From positions 1-45,908 of the forward strand of contig CAMLFX010000013.1 of assembly GCA_946479435.1 (NCBI GenBank): DNA of 45,908 bases, written 5' to 3'. Under the pieces are notes generated by a model. It worked only from the letters and a program-made list of their open reading frames with translations, ran no database searches and had not been told where the DNA came from. This stretch comes from an uncultured Sphingobacteriales bacterium. GTDB lineage: Bacteria; Bacteroidota; Bacteroidia; Chitinophagales; Chitinophagaceae. This document shows, piece by piece, positions 7,822 to 16,374 of the stretch. The position numbers were made by a program, and so were the translations under genes. How positions within the stretch are numbered: position 1 is the stretch's first letter; every line of letters begins with the position of its first letter.

Positions 7822-8543
7822 CACCAGAGATACTATTTGAAAATGATGATATGCTTGTTGTAAACAAGCCTGCAGGCTTGCTTGTAATACCCGACAGGTT
7901 CGATACCAGCGCCACTTCGCTTAACCGCGTGCTGGAACAAAAACTACAACAAAAAATTTGGGTGGTACACCGCCTTGACCGGGATACCAGCGGCGCTATT
8001 TGCTTCGCCAAAAACGAGGAAACTCACAAATATCTTTCCAGCATCTTCCAGGAACATAAAGTAGGTAAATATTACCTGGGCCTGGTGCATGGCAGGGTAA
8101 CCCCTGAAGAAGGAACTATTGAAAAACCAATAGCTGAGCACCCGGCCATAAAAGGGAAAATGATAGTAGCTAAAAAAGGGAAACCTTCTGTTACCGACTA
8201 TAAAGTGATAAAACAATGGCCGCTCCATTCTTTGGTTCAATTTCAGATACATACCGGGCGTACACACCAAATCAGGGTGCACATGCAGTCTATAGGCCAT
8301 TCTATTGTATGCGATGAAGTTTACGGTGATGGTAAGCCTTTCTTTTTATCCGGCATAAAGAAAAAATACCACCTTTCTGATCACGATGAGCAAGAACGCC
8401 CATTACTTAGCAGGTTGGCCTTACATTCTTCAAAACTGATACTGAGTACTGAAAAAGGTGAAGAGATACATATTGAAGCTCCTTTACCCAAAGATATAAA
8501 TGCATGTATTAAGCAGCTAGATAAATGGTCTGTAAACAGCTAA
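7818..8543 (+). CDS. RluA-family pseudouridine synthase
   Basis: A 241-residue rRNA/tRNA pseudouridine synthase. An NKPAGLLV block (residues 16-23), the active-site HRLDRDTSG (51-59, catalytic Asp54) and HTGRTHQIRVHM are all present in the usual order. There is no N-terminal S4 domain, so it is closer to the RluA/TruC group than to RluD. Its target uridine cannot be deduced. The start overlaps the ybeY stop, indicating translational coupling with another rRNA-processing gene. Confidence 0.92.
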   Translation: MTPEILFENDDMLVVNKPAGLLVIPDRFDTSATSLNRVLEQKLQQKIWVVHRLDRDTSGAICFAKNEETHKYLSSIFQEHKVGKYYLGLVHGRVTPEEGTIEKPIAEHPAIKGKMIVAKKGKPSVTDYKVIKQWPLHSLVQFQIHTGRTHQIRVHMQSIGHSIVCDEVYGDGKPFFLSGIKKKYHLSDHDEQERPLLSRLALHSSKLILSTEKGEEIHIEAPLPKDINACIKQLDKWSVNS

Positions 8544-8555
8544 TTCAGATTATAT

Positions 8556-8563
8556 TACTTTTG
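8556..8563 (+). promoter_or_regulatory. -7 promoter box TACTTTTG for gldC
   Basis: An exact TAnnTTTG match 37 nt upstream of the gldC start, in the 57-nt gap after the pseudouridine synthase gene. Confidence 0.5.
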
Positions 8564-8600
8564 CATGCTCAACTAATTTATAACATTAAAATAAATATCC

Positions 8601-8945
8601 TTGAAGTCGAACATAAATATCCAGGTAGAACTGGATGAAGAGAAAATGCCCGAAACCATAGAGTGGAACGCACCGGGTGGTGGCGTAGATGAATTTCAAA
8701 AAGCTAAGGGCGTTTTACTTGGCTTGTGGGATGGTGAAGAAAAATCGGCTATGCGTATAGACCTGTGGACAAAAAAAATGATGGTAGATGAAATGAACGA
8801 CTTTTTTTACCAAACCCTTTTCGGTATGGCAGACACCTATCAGCGGGCAACTAAGAATGCCGAACTGGCTGCGGAATTGAAACAATTTGCAAAAGACTTT
8901 CTTACCAAGGCAAGCGATGCGCTGGAGAAAGAAAACAATGCTTAA
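8601..8945 (+). CDS. gldC: Gliding motility protein GldC
   Basis: A 114-residue protein with the GldC pattern: N-terminal KSNINIQVELDEEKMPE, then GLWDGEEKSAMRIDLWTKKM, VDEMNDFF and TLFGMADTYQRAT. GldC is a small Bacteroidota protein originally found through gliding-motility mutants. It is cytoplasmic or peripheral and its exact role is unclear. GldB, often adjacent, is not next to it here. No ATG is available before the conserved N-terminus, so the start is TTG at 8601. It sits in a plus-strand cluster just ahead of yqeY. Confidence 0.88.
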   Translation: MKSNINIQVELDEEKMPETIEWNAPGGGVDEFQKAKGVLLGLWDGEEKSAMRIDLWTKKMMVDEMNDFFYQTLFGMADTYQRATKNAELAAELKQFAKDFLTKASDALEKENNA

Positions 8946-8958
8946 AAACTGATTTAAT

Positions 8959-9417
8959 ATGTCACTGGAACAAAAAGTAATGGATGAAATGAAGCAGGCT
9001 ATGCGTGCAAAAGACGAAGCCGCTTTACGTACATTAAGAGCTATAAAGGCTGCTATACTTATTGAAAAAACATCTGCAGGAGCCACCGATAGCATGACGG
9101 AAGATGCTGAAATGAAAATGCTGCAAAAAATGGCTAAGCAACGCCGCGATTCGCTGGATATATTTACTACCCAAAACCGTGAAGACCTGGCCAAAAAAGA
9201 AAAAGAAGAGCTGGATATTATAGAGCGTTTTTTGCCAAAGCAAATGTCGGCTGAAGAATTGCAATCAGAGTTGAAAGCTATTATAGCACAGGTTGGTGCC
9301 ACTTCGGCTGCCGACATGGGCAAAGTAATGGGTGTTGCCAGTAAACAACTGACAGGCAAGGCTGATGGCAAAGCCATATCCGAAACCGTAAAACAATTAT
9401 TAGCGCAAGGCGCATAG
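8959..9417 (+). CDS. GatB/YqeY domain protein
   Basis: A 152-residue stand-alone YqeY protein. It opens MSLEQKVMDEMKQAMRAKD and has ALRTLRAIKAAI, IIERFLPKQMS and MGKVMGVASKQLTGKADG, all standard for the family. The domain resembles the tRNA-binding tail of the amidotransferase subunit GatB, but the free-standing form has no settled function. It lies 13 nt after gldC and 4 nt before the CvpA-like gene, so it is probably part of one transcript. Confidence 0.92.
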   Translation: MSLEQKVMDEMKQAMRAKDEAALRTLRAIKAAILIEKTSAGATDSMTEDAEMKMLQKMAKQRRDSLDIFTTQNREDLAKKEKEELDIIERFLPKQMSAEELQSELKAIIAQVGATSAADMGKVMGVASKQLTGKADGKAISETVKQLLAQGA

Positions 9418-9421
9418 CATT

Positions 9422-9973
9422 ATGGCGCTTGATATAATAGGCGTTACATTGATCATTGTATTTTTTATACGCGGCTACATGAAGGGTATCATTGTAGCCG
9501 TTTTTTCTGTTTTAGCTATAACGTTGGGCATTATTTGTTCCTTAAAGCTATCGGAAAAACTGGCTAGCTTCCTTTATGAAAAAGGATGGGTAACATCGGG
9601 CTGGGCACAACTGGTAAGCTATGTATTATTATTTGTAGCTATAGTCTTGATTGTAAGAGTGGTGGCCAAAGCTATTGAAACATCGGCAAAAGCGCTTATG
9701 ATGGGTTGGATAAATAGTGGGATTGGCGGCTTACTCTACGCTTTGATGGCTGCGGTGATCTGGAGTTCATTTTTATGGATAGGCAATGAAATGCAATTGA
9801 TAGATGAAGAAACAAAAGCTGCTTCTGTAACATATATTTACTTTGCGCCGCTGGCTCCCTGGTTGTTTGAGCGAATAGGAAAAGTTTGGCCGATGGTAAA
9901 AGATATTTTTGGTAACCTGCAGCATTTCTTCAACGGTGTAAACTTTCCCTCGCATGTGGATACTGCTCGATAA
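9422..9973 (+). CDS. CvpA family membrane protein
   Basis: A 183-residue inner-membrane protein with four hydrophobic segments in the first 125 residues. It begins ALDIIGVTLIIVFFIRGYMKGII, the characteristic start of the CvpA (colicin V production) family, followed by LYALMAAVIWSSFLW. Family members affect envelope functions, but their mechanism is unknown. The last 20 nt overlap the start of the glutamine amidotransferase gene in another frame. Confidence 0.88.
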   Translation: MALDIIGVTLIIVFFIRGYMKGIIVAVFSVLAITLGIICSLKLSEKLASFLYEKGWVTSGWAQLVSYVLLFVAIVLIVRVVAKAIETSAKALMMGWINSGIGGLLYALMAAVIWSSFLWIGNEMQLIDEETKAASVTYIYFAPLAPWLFERIGKVWPMVKDIFGNLQHFFNGVNFPSHVDTAR

Positions 9974-10523
9974 TTACGATTCATTTACTTACATCTTACA
10001 TCACTACTTGCTGCAAACGGGTAATGAATGTGCAGTGTACAGGAATGACGAGCTTACTATGGAACAGTTGATAGCTTTAAACCCTTCAAAACTTATTATA
10101 TCACCGGGGCCCGAAACACCTTTACAGGCAGGCATTTGCATGAATGCTATTGCTCATTTTTATGATAAGGCCCCTATTCTTGGTATATGTCTTGGTCACC
10201 AGGCTTTAGGTATGCATTTTGGTGCACAACTTGCTTATGCTCCATACCCCATGCATGGTAAAGAAAGCGTAATTGAGCATAACGCTTCTCCTTTATTCAA
10301 TACGCTACCACGCTCCTTCAATGCAATGCGTTACCACTCTTTAGTGCTGGCAAACCTTCATGCTACAGGATTCGTTGCTACGGCTTATAGTGCCGATGAT
10401 AAAAGCATAATGGCAGTACAACATAGTGTATATCCCTGTACTGGCATACAGTTTCATCCGGAGTCTGTTGGCACTGCCTATGGCCAGCAAATAATTAATA
10501 ATTGGGCTGCTATGTATCGCTAG
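9954..10523 (+). CDS. pabA: Glutamine amidotransferase subunit of anthranilate/aminodeoxychorismate synthase
   Basis: A 189-residue class I amidotransferase that releases ammonia from glutamine for chorismate amination. It begins MWILLDNYDSFTY, the nucleophile is Cys79 in GICLGHQ, and the His-Glu pair is His168/Glu170 in QFHPES. No trp genes or large subunit lie beside it, so I favour the folate enzyme (pabA), but trpG is possible and one protein may serve both pathways. It overlaps the CvpA gene by 20 nt and its stop overlaps the convergent TPR gene by 4 nt. Confidence 0.88.
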   Translation: MWILLDNYDSFTYILHHYLLQTGNECAVYRNDELTMEQLIALNPSKLIISPGPETPLQAGICMNAIAHFYDKAPILGICLGHQALGMHFGAQLAYAPYPMHGKESVIEHNASPLFNTLPRSFNAMRYHSLVLANLHATGFVATAYSADDKSIMAVQHSVYPCTGIQFHPESVGTAYGQQIINNWAAMYR

Positions 10524-12376
10524 TTATTACAAAATTCTTGCTTAGCTGCTTGTGCATCTTTATAACCAAGTCTTACCGCCATATCAAGATCAGCACAGGG
10601 CGATTGATTGGTTTTGTACTTCACCATTGCCTTCCAGTACCAGGCTGCACCGTTTTTATTATTCAACAATATGGCCTTGTCCAGGTCGCCAAGAGCAGCA
10701 ACTGTTTGTGTTAGCTTTGCATAAGCAATACCTCGCCTCATATAAAATAGCGGATCATCATCCTGGTATGCTATTGCTTTTGTATAATTGTCTATTGCGT
10801 TCTGTAAATAATTCTGTTGTTCCAGGCAATTTGCTCTTATAAAATAAGCTCTAGCATTTGCAGGCTCTGCCTGGAGTACTTTGTCGATATCTGCAAGAGC
10901 TTGCAGGGGTTTACCAATTTGCTGAAATAATAGGGCACGTGTAAACAAGGCTTTAGGATACTCATTTATACTTATGGCTTTGTTCAATGCAGCAAGCGAT
11001 GCAACAGCATTATTTAGCCTTAAAAGTATCACTCCCTTATTGTACCAGGCCTTGTAATTATTAGGATCAATCTCTATGGCCCGTTCTATATGTTGCAGCG
11101 CTTCACCATAATTGCCTTCTTTTAAATATACCCCACCCATACTGCTCTGCGCTACCGATGAATTAGGAAAGGTTTCAACAATTGAAGCCCAAAAATGATG
11201 CTCAGACAACCATATATCATTACGTTGATATGTCATTGCAAATGCTATTCCTGACATAAGCACAAATCCTGCTATTGCTAACCACTGCATTGCAAATTTG
11301 CCGGCCCACAAGTACAAATAATAAACCACCGGAAACCAGATACCAATACAGGCTATATACAAATATCTGTCAGCCATCAGCACCTCGCCAAACTGCACAA
11401 ACTGCAACACGATTGCAATGTTGGCTGTATAGAATATGATGCCCCCGCACCATACATACCTTTGTTTTCTGTACGCAATTATTGCTGACAGGATAATACC
11501 TACCGCTACACCTAAATAAAGTATATGAATGAAACCTGTTGTCTGTGGGTAAGGATACAATACTGAAAGGTTAACCGGCAATAATAATTGCAATATATAT
11601 TGTACATAAGCATAACCCGCAAATACAATTGTATCCCATGCTGTGTATTCAGGATGCATATTGAGAAATGTCCCCTCATCCTGTGCCTTAACCCCAACAT
11701 ACGCAACTATTATCGCTATCAGTAAAAGGGGTAGCTTCTCCAGCCATACTCTTTTCGTTTTCAGGGAACGGTTCATCCATACATCAACGGCAAATAAAGC
11801 TACCGGCAAGCTGATAGCTGCAGCTTTACAAAGCATTGACAGTACCCCTAGTAATATTACCCAAACAAGCTTACCGGTTTTACCACTGATGATATATACT
11901 ACATATTGATGCAATGCTAACAAGAAAAAGAACCCATACAATACATTCTTTCTTTCCGCTATCCACGATACACTTTCTGTTTGCGTAGGGTGCAATGCAA
12001 ATAGCAAAGCAACAAACAACCCTATCAATCTATTCCCTGCAATCTTATTGATAAATAAATAAACTAACGCCGCGTTAGCAGCATGAAAAATGATATTAGT
12101 GAAATGATAAATAAATGGTTTGGTACCGCCCAAGGCGAAATCTATTGCGTAGCTAAATACGGTCAGAGGATGGTAATTGCCTACATAAAAGTGGCTAAAC
12201 CAGACTTGCCAATTAGACAGTGTTTTAATATCTGCATTATTAATTACATACTCAGGATCATCCCAGGTCATGAACCCACCATGCAATAGTTTACTATAAA
12301 CAATAAATACCGACAACATTAATACACCTATATGCAGCCAGCGGTTATTTAGCAACGATTTTTCTTTCATTACCAT
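10520..12376 (-). CDS. Polytopic membrane protein with C-terminal TPR repeats (TMTC-like)
   Basis: A 618-residue protein. Residues 1 to about 390 form some ten or more hydrophobic segments, with GGFMTWDDPEYV near residue 35 and YHFTNIIFHAANAALVY, LFALHPTQTESVSWIAERKN and VLYGFFFLLAL further on. These are shared by bacterial relatives of TMTC/PMT-type glycosyltransferases, where the Asp-Asp in the first loop is the expected catalytic acid. Residues about 400-615 hold five to six tetratricopeptide repeats. It may transfer a sugar from a lipid-linked donor, but no substrate can be assigned. The start overlaps the end of the biotin ligase gene: the ATG is at 12376, or at 12370 with a 4-nt overlap. 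Confidence 0.82.
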   Translation of the reverse strand: MVMKEKSLLNNRWLHIGVLMLSVFIVYSKLLHGGFMTWDDPEYVINNADIKTLSNWQVWFSHFYVGNYHPLTVFSYAIDFALGGTKPFIYHFTNIIFHAANAALVYLFINKIAGNRLIGLFVALLFALHPTQTESVSWIAERKNVLYGFFFLLALHQYVVYIISGKTGKLVWVILLGVLSMLCKAAAISLPVALFAVDVWMNRSLKTKRVWLEKLPLLLIAIIVAYVGVKAQDEGTFLNMHPEYTAWDTIVFAGYAYVQYILQLLLPVNLSVLYPYPQTTGFIHILYLGVAVGIILSAIIAYRKQRYVWCGGIIFYTANIAIVLQFVQFGEVLMADRYLYIACIGIWFPVVYYLYLWAGKFAMQWLAIAGFVLMSGIAFAMTYQRNDIWLSEHHFWASIVETFPNSSVAQSSMGGVYLKEGNYGEALQHIERAIEIDPNNYKAWYNKGVILLRLNNAVASLAALNKAISINEYPKALFTRALLFQQIGKPLQALADIDKVLQAEPANARAYFIRANCLEQQNYLQNAIDNYTKAIAYQDDDPLFYMRRGIAYAKLTQTVAALGDLDKAILLNNKNGAAWYWKAMVKYKTNQSPCADLDMAVRLGYKDAQAAKQEFCNN

Positions 12377-13125
12377 TTCCAGTTTACTACTCCATGTGTA
12401 TAGTTTTCTAATATACCATCCTCCCTTTGCACGGCTAGTTGCCCGTTTGGCAGTGTTTCATAAACACGGGCTGTCCATTCTTTTCCATCTTGTGTAAATA
12501 ATTGATTTTGACCTTTCCGGTATAGCATCGCATTATAGTCATTAAGTATATCTTGCGGGCTTTTTGCATCAGTTAAAAACTCAAATAATTTGCGCCTTAT
12601 CAGATAACCCAGTTGTTCTATATCTATCAACTTGCCAGAAGCTTTAAATAAAGAGGTAGCTAAGGGCAAATCTTCAGGAAAGTCAGCCTGGCGAACATTA
12701 AGACCCAAACCAATAATTGCGTACATCCATTTACTGCCACGCAAAACATTTTCTATCAGTATTCCTCCTGCCTTTTTGTCACCAACAATTATGTCATTAG
12801 GCCACTTGATACAAATATTAGAATTATTACACAAAAGCTGAATAGTATCTGCCACAGCCACCGCTACTGTTGCGCTAAAGATGAATTGTTGCTCCAAACC
12901 GTAATCCGGACACAATATCACGCTCATAAGCAGGCTGTCAGCACCCGGGTCCTGCCAGCTTTTACCCCGTTGTCCCTTTCCTTGTGTTTGGTGCCTTGCA
13001 ATCAGTGTCAGCCCGTCTTGTGCCGTATCGGCATCTATCAGCCGCATGGCATAGTTATTGGTACTATCAATCGTATCAAGTTCTATTATTGGCGCATCTA
13101 ATAAGGCTTGTAACTTTACTGACAA
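12370..13125 (-). CDS. birA: Biotin--[acetyl-CoA-carboxylase] ligase
   Basis: A monofunctional biotin protein ligase without the N-terminal DNA-binding domain. DTIDSTNNYAM, the biotinyl-AMP-binding segment QGKGQRGKSWQDP, IKWPNDIIVGDKKAGGIL and GLGLNV are all present. It loads biotin onto carboxylase carrier domains. An ATG at 13173 would extend it by 16 codons across the rsfS promoter and start codon, so the TTG at 13125 (251 residues) is proposed. This start is uncertain. It is followed by the TPR membrane protein in an overlapping arrangement. Confidence 0.88.
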   Translation of the reverse strand: MSVKLQALLDAPIIELDTIDSTNNYAMRLIDADTAQDGLTLIARHQTQGKGQRGKSWQDPGADSLLMSVILCPDYGLEQQFIFSATVAVAVADTIQLLCNNSNICIKWPNDIIVGDKKAGGILIENVLRGSKWMYAIIGLGLNVRQADFPEDLPLATSLFKASGKLIDIEQLGYLIRRKLFEFLTDAKSPQDILNDYNAMLYRKGQNQLFTQDGKEWTARVYETLPNGQLAVQREDGILENYTHGVVNWKW

Positions 13126-13133
13126 AGTTTGTT

Positions 13134-13141
13134 TAATTTTG
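13134..13141 (+). promoter_or_regulatory. -7 promoter box TAATTTTG for rsfS/ftsH
   Basis: An exact TAnnTTTG match 16 nt before the rsfS TTG start. A TTG at 13108-13110 could act as a -33 element, at a longish 23-nt spacing. Confidence 0.5.
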
Positions 13142-13157
13142 AATAGCTGTAAAGATA

Positions 13158-13586
13158 TTGCCAAACAAAACAATAGAAGTAAGCAATTTGGATAAAATTA
13201 TAACTGCATTACAGGGAAGAAAAAAATCTGCTACCCGCCTCACGCGCAACAGCAAGCTTTTTAAAACAATCCTTAAAGCTATCCACGAAAAAAAAGGGGA
13301 GTCAATTATATCGCTCGATCTTAGAAAGATAGATGAAGCGGTTGCGGATTTCTTTATTTTATGCGAAGCTAAATCGAATGTTCAAATCAAAGCCATAGCT
13401 GATTCAATAGAAGAAATGGTAAAAACAGAATGCGACGAACTACCTTACCATGTTGAAAGAGGAACGCAATGGACACTTGTTGACTATGTAAATGTGGTGG
13501 TCCATATTTTCGACCATGAATACCGTAAGTTCTATGACCTCGAGAACCTATGGGCAGACGCGCAAAGAGAGGAACACAACGATTAA
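13158..13586 (+). CDS. rsfS: Ribosomal silencing factor RsfS
   Basis: A 142-residue protein of the RsfS/Iojap family, which binds ribosomal protein uL14 and blocks subunit joining under nutrient limitation. The conserved core runs from LFKTILKAIHEKKGESI through DLRKIDEAVADFFILC, VKTECDELPYHVERG and WTLVDYVNVVVHIF to FYDLENLWADA. A basic N-terminal extension of about 30 residues precedes it. There is no ATG in frame upstream of the core, so TTG at 13158 is the start. It is followed 23 nt later by ftsH, an association often seen in Bacteroidota. Confidence 0.9.
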   Translation: MPNKTIEVSNLDKIITALQGRKKSATRLTRNSKLFKTILKAIHEKKGESIISLDLRKIDEAVADFFILCEAKSNVQIKAIADSIEEMVKTECDELPYHVERGTQWTLVDYVNVVVHIFDHEYRKFYDLENLWADAQREEHND

Positions 13587-13609
13587 CGAATAAAGTTTTT
13601 AGGAACAAG

Positions 13610-15613
13610 ATGGAAGATAATAAACAAAAACCCGGAATGCCGGGAAATGATAGAAAGGGACCGAAAAAAGGTCCGCGTTTCAATATCTATTGGATATATG
13701 GCTTGTTCTTCGCTATACTGATAGGCTTGCAATTCTTTACCGGCAATATGAGCAATAGTGCCAAAGAAATGAGCTTTCAGGATTTTAAGACAAACTACCT
13801 GGATAAGGGCATAGTTGAAAAACTGGTTGTAGTAAATAATAGCGAAGTAGAAGTATACGCCAAGCAAAATACCCAGGTGGCACCTGTAAACAAAAAACCT
13901 TTCACCAGCAGCAATAGCAATAATAACCCTGTTATTACATTTCGTATTGGTACTGTAGACCAGTTTGAACAAAACCTGAAGGATGCGCAAGTAAACACAC
14001 CTGACGGACAAAAAGTACGTGTAATATACGAGCCAAGAGGCAGCCTGTTGAATTCAATACTTGAATCATTCCTGTTTCCTATTATACTTATGGTAGCGGT
14101 ATGGTTCCTGATAATGCGTAAAATGGGCGGTGGTGCAGGTAGCGGCGGTGCGGGTGGCGGCATCTTCAATATTGGTAAATCAAAAGCACAGCTTTTTGAA
14201 AAAGGCACTCGTGTTAACATCACTTTCAACGATGTTGCCGGTCTGGATGAAGCCAAGGTTGAGGTTATGGAAATAGTAGATTTCCTTAAAAACCCTAAAA
14301 AGTACACTGCATTAGGAGGTAAGATACCCAAAGGAGCCTTGCTTGTAGGCCCTCCGGGCACTGGTAAAACCCTTCTGGCTAAGGCTATGGCGGGCGAGGC
14401 CCAGGTACCATTCTTCTCAATGTCAGGTTCCGATTTCGTTGAGTTGTTTGTGGGTGTAGGAGCCAGCCGGGTGCGCGACCTTTTTAAGCAAGCACGCGAA
14501 AAAGCACCTTGTATCGTGTTCATTGATGAAATAGATGCTATAGGCCGTGCCCGTGGAAAGAATATGATGATGAGCAATGACGAGCGCGAAAACACCTTGA
14601 ACCAGTTACTGGTTGAAATGGATGGTTTCAGCGGCGATACAGGCATTATAGTACTGGCTGCAACCAACAGGCCCGATGTACTGGATACTGCCCTACTTCG
14701 CCCGGGTCGTTTCGACAGGCAAATCTCAATTGATATACCCGACGTAAAAGGCCGCCAGAAAATTTTTGAAGTTCACCTGAAGACCATTAAAAAGTCATCG
14801 GACCTTGATATCAAAAAACTGGCAGTACAAACCCCAGGGTTTGCAGGTGCTGATATTGCCAATATATGTAATGAAGCTGCCCTGATAGCTGCCCGTAAAG
14901 GTAAAACAGAAGTTGACATGAGCGACTTCAATGATGCTATAGACCGTGTAATAGGTGGGCTTGAGAAGAAAAATAAAATCATACTGCCTGAAGAGAAAAA
15001 GGTTATTGCTTATCACGAAGCTGGCCACGCAGTATCGGGTTGGTTCCTGGAGCATGCACACCCGTTAGTAAAAGTTACGATAGTGCCGCGTGGTGTAGCA
15101 GCGCTTGGCTATGCTCAATATCTGCCAAAAGAAATGTACATCCGCAATACCGATCATCTTATAGATGATATGTGTATGTCGCTTGGTGGGCGCGCTGTAG
15201 AAGAATTGGTTTTCGGTAAAATTTCAACCGGGGCATTAAGCGATCTGCAGCACATTACACGCATGGCCTATGCGATGGTGTCGATGTATGGCATGAACGA
15301 TAAAATAGGCAACATATCTTTCTACGATCCGCAGAACGATAATGCTATGACCAAGCCGTACTCGGAAGAAACAGGCAAGATCATTGATGACGAGGTAAGG
15401 AAACTTGTTAATGAAGTTTACCAAAAAACCAAATCATTACTGAACGACAAAATGGAAGCAGTAAAAACCATAGCGGAAGAACTGCTGAAGAAAGAAGTAC
15501 TATACAAAGACGATATGGAACGCCTTTTGGGCAAACGTCCTTTCGTTGAGGATTATCCAAGCGAAGAGGCTCCGCCAATAGCGGGTGTTGAACCGGAAAT
15601 TTACCCTGCATAA
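13610..15613 (+). CDS. ftsH: ATP-dependent zinc metalloprotease FtsH
   Basis: A 667-residue membrane AAA+ protease that degrades misfolded membrane and regulatory proteins. It has an N-terminal membrane segment (WIYGLFFAILIGLQFF), a periplasmic domain, a second membrane segment (FLFPIILMVAVWFLI), a Gly-rich linker, Walker A GPPGTGKT (247-254), the FVGVGASRVRDLF pore region, Walker B with FIDEIDAIG, and the zinc site HEAGH (469-473). I chose ATG at 13610, preceded by AGGAACAAG, because an ATG at 13550 lies inside rsfS and gives an unusual basic extension. A strong hairpin follows. Confidence 0.97.
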   Translation: MEDNKQKPGMPGNDRKGPKKGPRFNIYWIYGLFFAILIGLQFFTGNMSNSAKEMSFQDFKTNYLDKGIVEKLVVVNNSEVEVYAKQNTQVAPVNKKPFTSSNSNNNPVITFRIGTVDQFEQNLKDAQVNTPDGQKVRVIYEPRGSLLNSILESFLFPIILMVAVWFLIMRKMGGGAGSGGAGGGIFNIGKSKAQLFEKGTRVNITFNDVAGLDEAKVEVMEIVDFLKNPKKYTALGGKIPKGALLVGPPGTGKTLLAKAMAGEAQVPFFSMSGSDFVELFVGVGASRVRDLFKQAREKAPCIVFIDEIDAIGRARGKNMMMSNDERENTLNQLLVEMDGFSGDTGIIVLAATNRPDVLDTALLRPGRFDRQISIDIPDVKGRQKIFEVHLKTIKKSSDLDIKKLAVQTPGFAGADIANICNEAALIAARKGKTEVDMSDFNDAIDRVIGGLEKKNKIILPEEKKVIAYHEAGHAVSGWFLEHAHPLVKVTIVPRGVAALGYAQYLPKEMYIRNTDHLIDDMCMSLGGRAVEELVFGKISTGALSDLQHITRMAYAMVSMYGMNDKIGNISFYDPQNDNAMTKPYSEETGKIIDDEVRKLVNEVYQKTKSLLNDKMEAVKTIAEELLKKEVLYKDDMERLLGKRPFVEDYPSEEAPPIAGVEPEIYPA

Positions 15614-15633
15614 AGCAAATAATAAATTTTAAC

Positions 15634-15672
15634 AGCAAAGCGATGGACTTAGTTCATCGCTTTGCTATTTTT
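15634..15672 (+). terminator. Terminator of ftsH
   Basis: A perfect 12-bp stem, AGCAAAGCGATG (15634-15645) with CATCGCTTTGCT (15655-15666), loop of 9 nt, followed by five T. The T-run is also part of the -7 box of the next gene. Confidence 0.85.
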
Positions 15673-15673
15673 G
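15666..15673 (+). promoter_or_regulatory. -7 promoter box TATTTTTG overlapping the ftsH terminator
   Basis: An exact TAnnTTTG match sharing its first base with the terminator stem and its T-run with the terminator tail. The ATG at 15683 follows 9 nt later. Confidence 0.5.
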
Positions 15674-15682
15674 AGCCATTAT

Positions 15683-16342
15683 ATGCAAACACTCAAAACA
15701 TCGAAAGCAAAAGAAAATATCCTTAGCAAAATAAGGAAGGCATTAAGTGAAGACAGCTTACCCATGCCCTTTCCCGATGTGGACAAAGAAAATGCACAGG
15801 ATGCTTTTGCTAAAAATGAATTGAGTATAGAAGAGCAGTTTGCTGAAAACTTTACTAACCTGGGTGGTAAATTTATTTTCTGCAGTAACGAGCAGGAACT
15901 TTACGATAATCTCACCTTGCTATACGACGACCGTGGATGGACAAAAGTGTTTTGCTCGGAAGAGAAGTTGAATGTGCATTTTGAAAACAATAAACTTGAT
16001 TTTATACAATCAACGCATATTGAAGATGGTAGTGCAGATGCCTGTATTACAGGCTGCGAATATTTGGTAGCACGCACCGGTTCTGCCATTTTCAGCAGCA
16101 AACAAAATTTAGGACGTACCTCAACTGTTTTTTATCCGGTTCATATCATCGTAGCATATTTTAGGCAGATTGTACCCGACATACAAGATGGCATCAATGC
16201 CCTTAAATCTAAATATGGCAGTAACATACCTTCAATGATAAATCTGAACACAGGGCCAAGCCGTACTGCAGATATTGAAAAGACCCTTGTAGTAGGTGTG
16301 CACGGGCCGGGCGAGGTTTTTTGCTTTTTAGTAAACGCATAG
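15683..16342 (+). CDS. LUD domain protein (LutC/YkgG family)
   Basis: A 219-residue LUD (lactate utilisation) domain protein. It has an N-terminal helix with a KENILSKIRKAL pattern, ITGCEYLVARTGSAIF in the core, HIIVAYFRQIVPDI, and the C-terminal TGPSRTADIEKTLVVGVHGPGE, which is the family signature. LutC acts with LutA/LutB in L-lactate oxidation, but neither is present here, so the role may differ. A TTG at 15662 would add seven residues but lies within the -7 box; ATG at 15683 is preferred. It is separated from ftsH by a terminator and promoter. Confidence 0.88.
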   Translation: MQTLKTSKAKENILSKIRKALSEDSLPMPFPDVDKENAQDAFAKNELSIEEQFAENFTNLGGKFIFCSNEQELYDNLTLLYDDRGWTKVFCSEEKLNVHFENNKLDFIQSTHIEDGSADACITGCEYLVARTGSAIFSSKQNLGRTSTVFYPVHIIVAYFRQIVPDIQDGINALKSKYGSNIPSMINLNTGPSRTADIEKTLVVGVHGPGEVFCFLVNA

Positions 16343-16362
16343 TTCCCTTCCAATTTCTTGGC

Positions 16363-16370
16363 TAACTTTA
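16363..16370 (+). promoter_or_regulatory. Near-consensus -7 box TAACTTTA, 4 nt before adenine deaminase ATG
   Basis: It matches TAnnTTTG except for the last base and is followed by GGGT and the ATG. The spacing equals that of the nadD, aminotransferase and O-antigen ligase boxes. Confidence 0.4.
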
Positions 16371-16374
16371 GGGT

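Noticed and set aside
8715..9377. 220-residue minus-strand frame opposite gldC and yqeY
   Set aside because: Both plus-strand genes are convincing families; the antisense product is Ser/Phe-rich shadow sequence.
13795..14667. 290-residue open frame on the minus strand, opposite ftsH
   Set aside because: It is the antisense shadow of the AAA domain; composition is Ser/Pro/Ile-rich and there is no recognisable fold.
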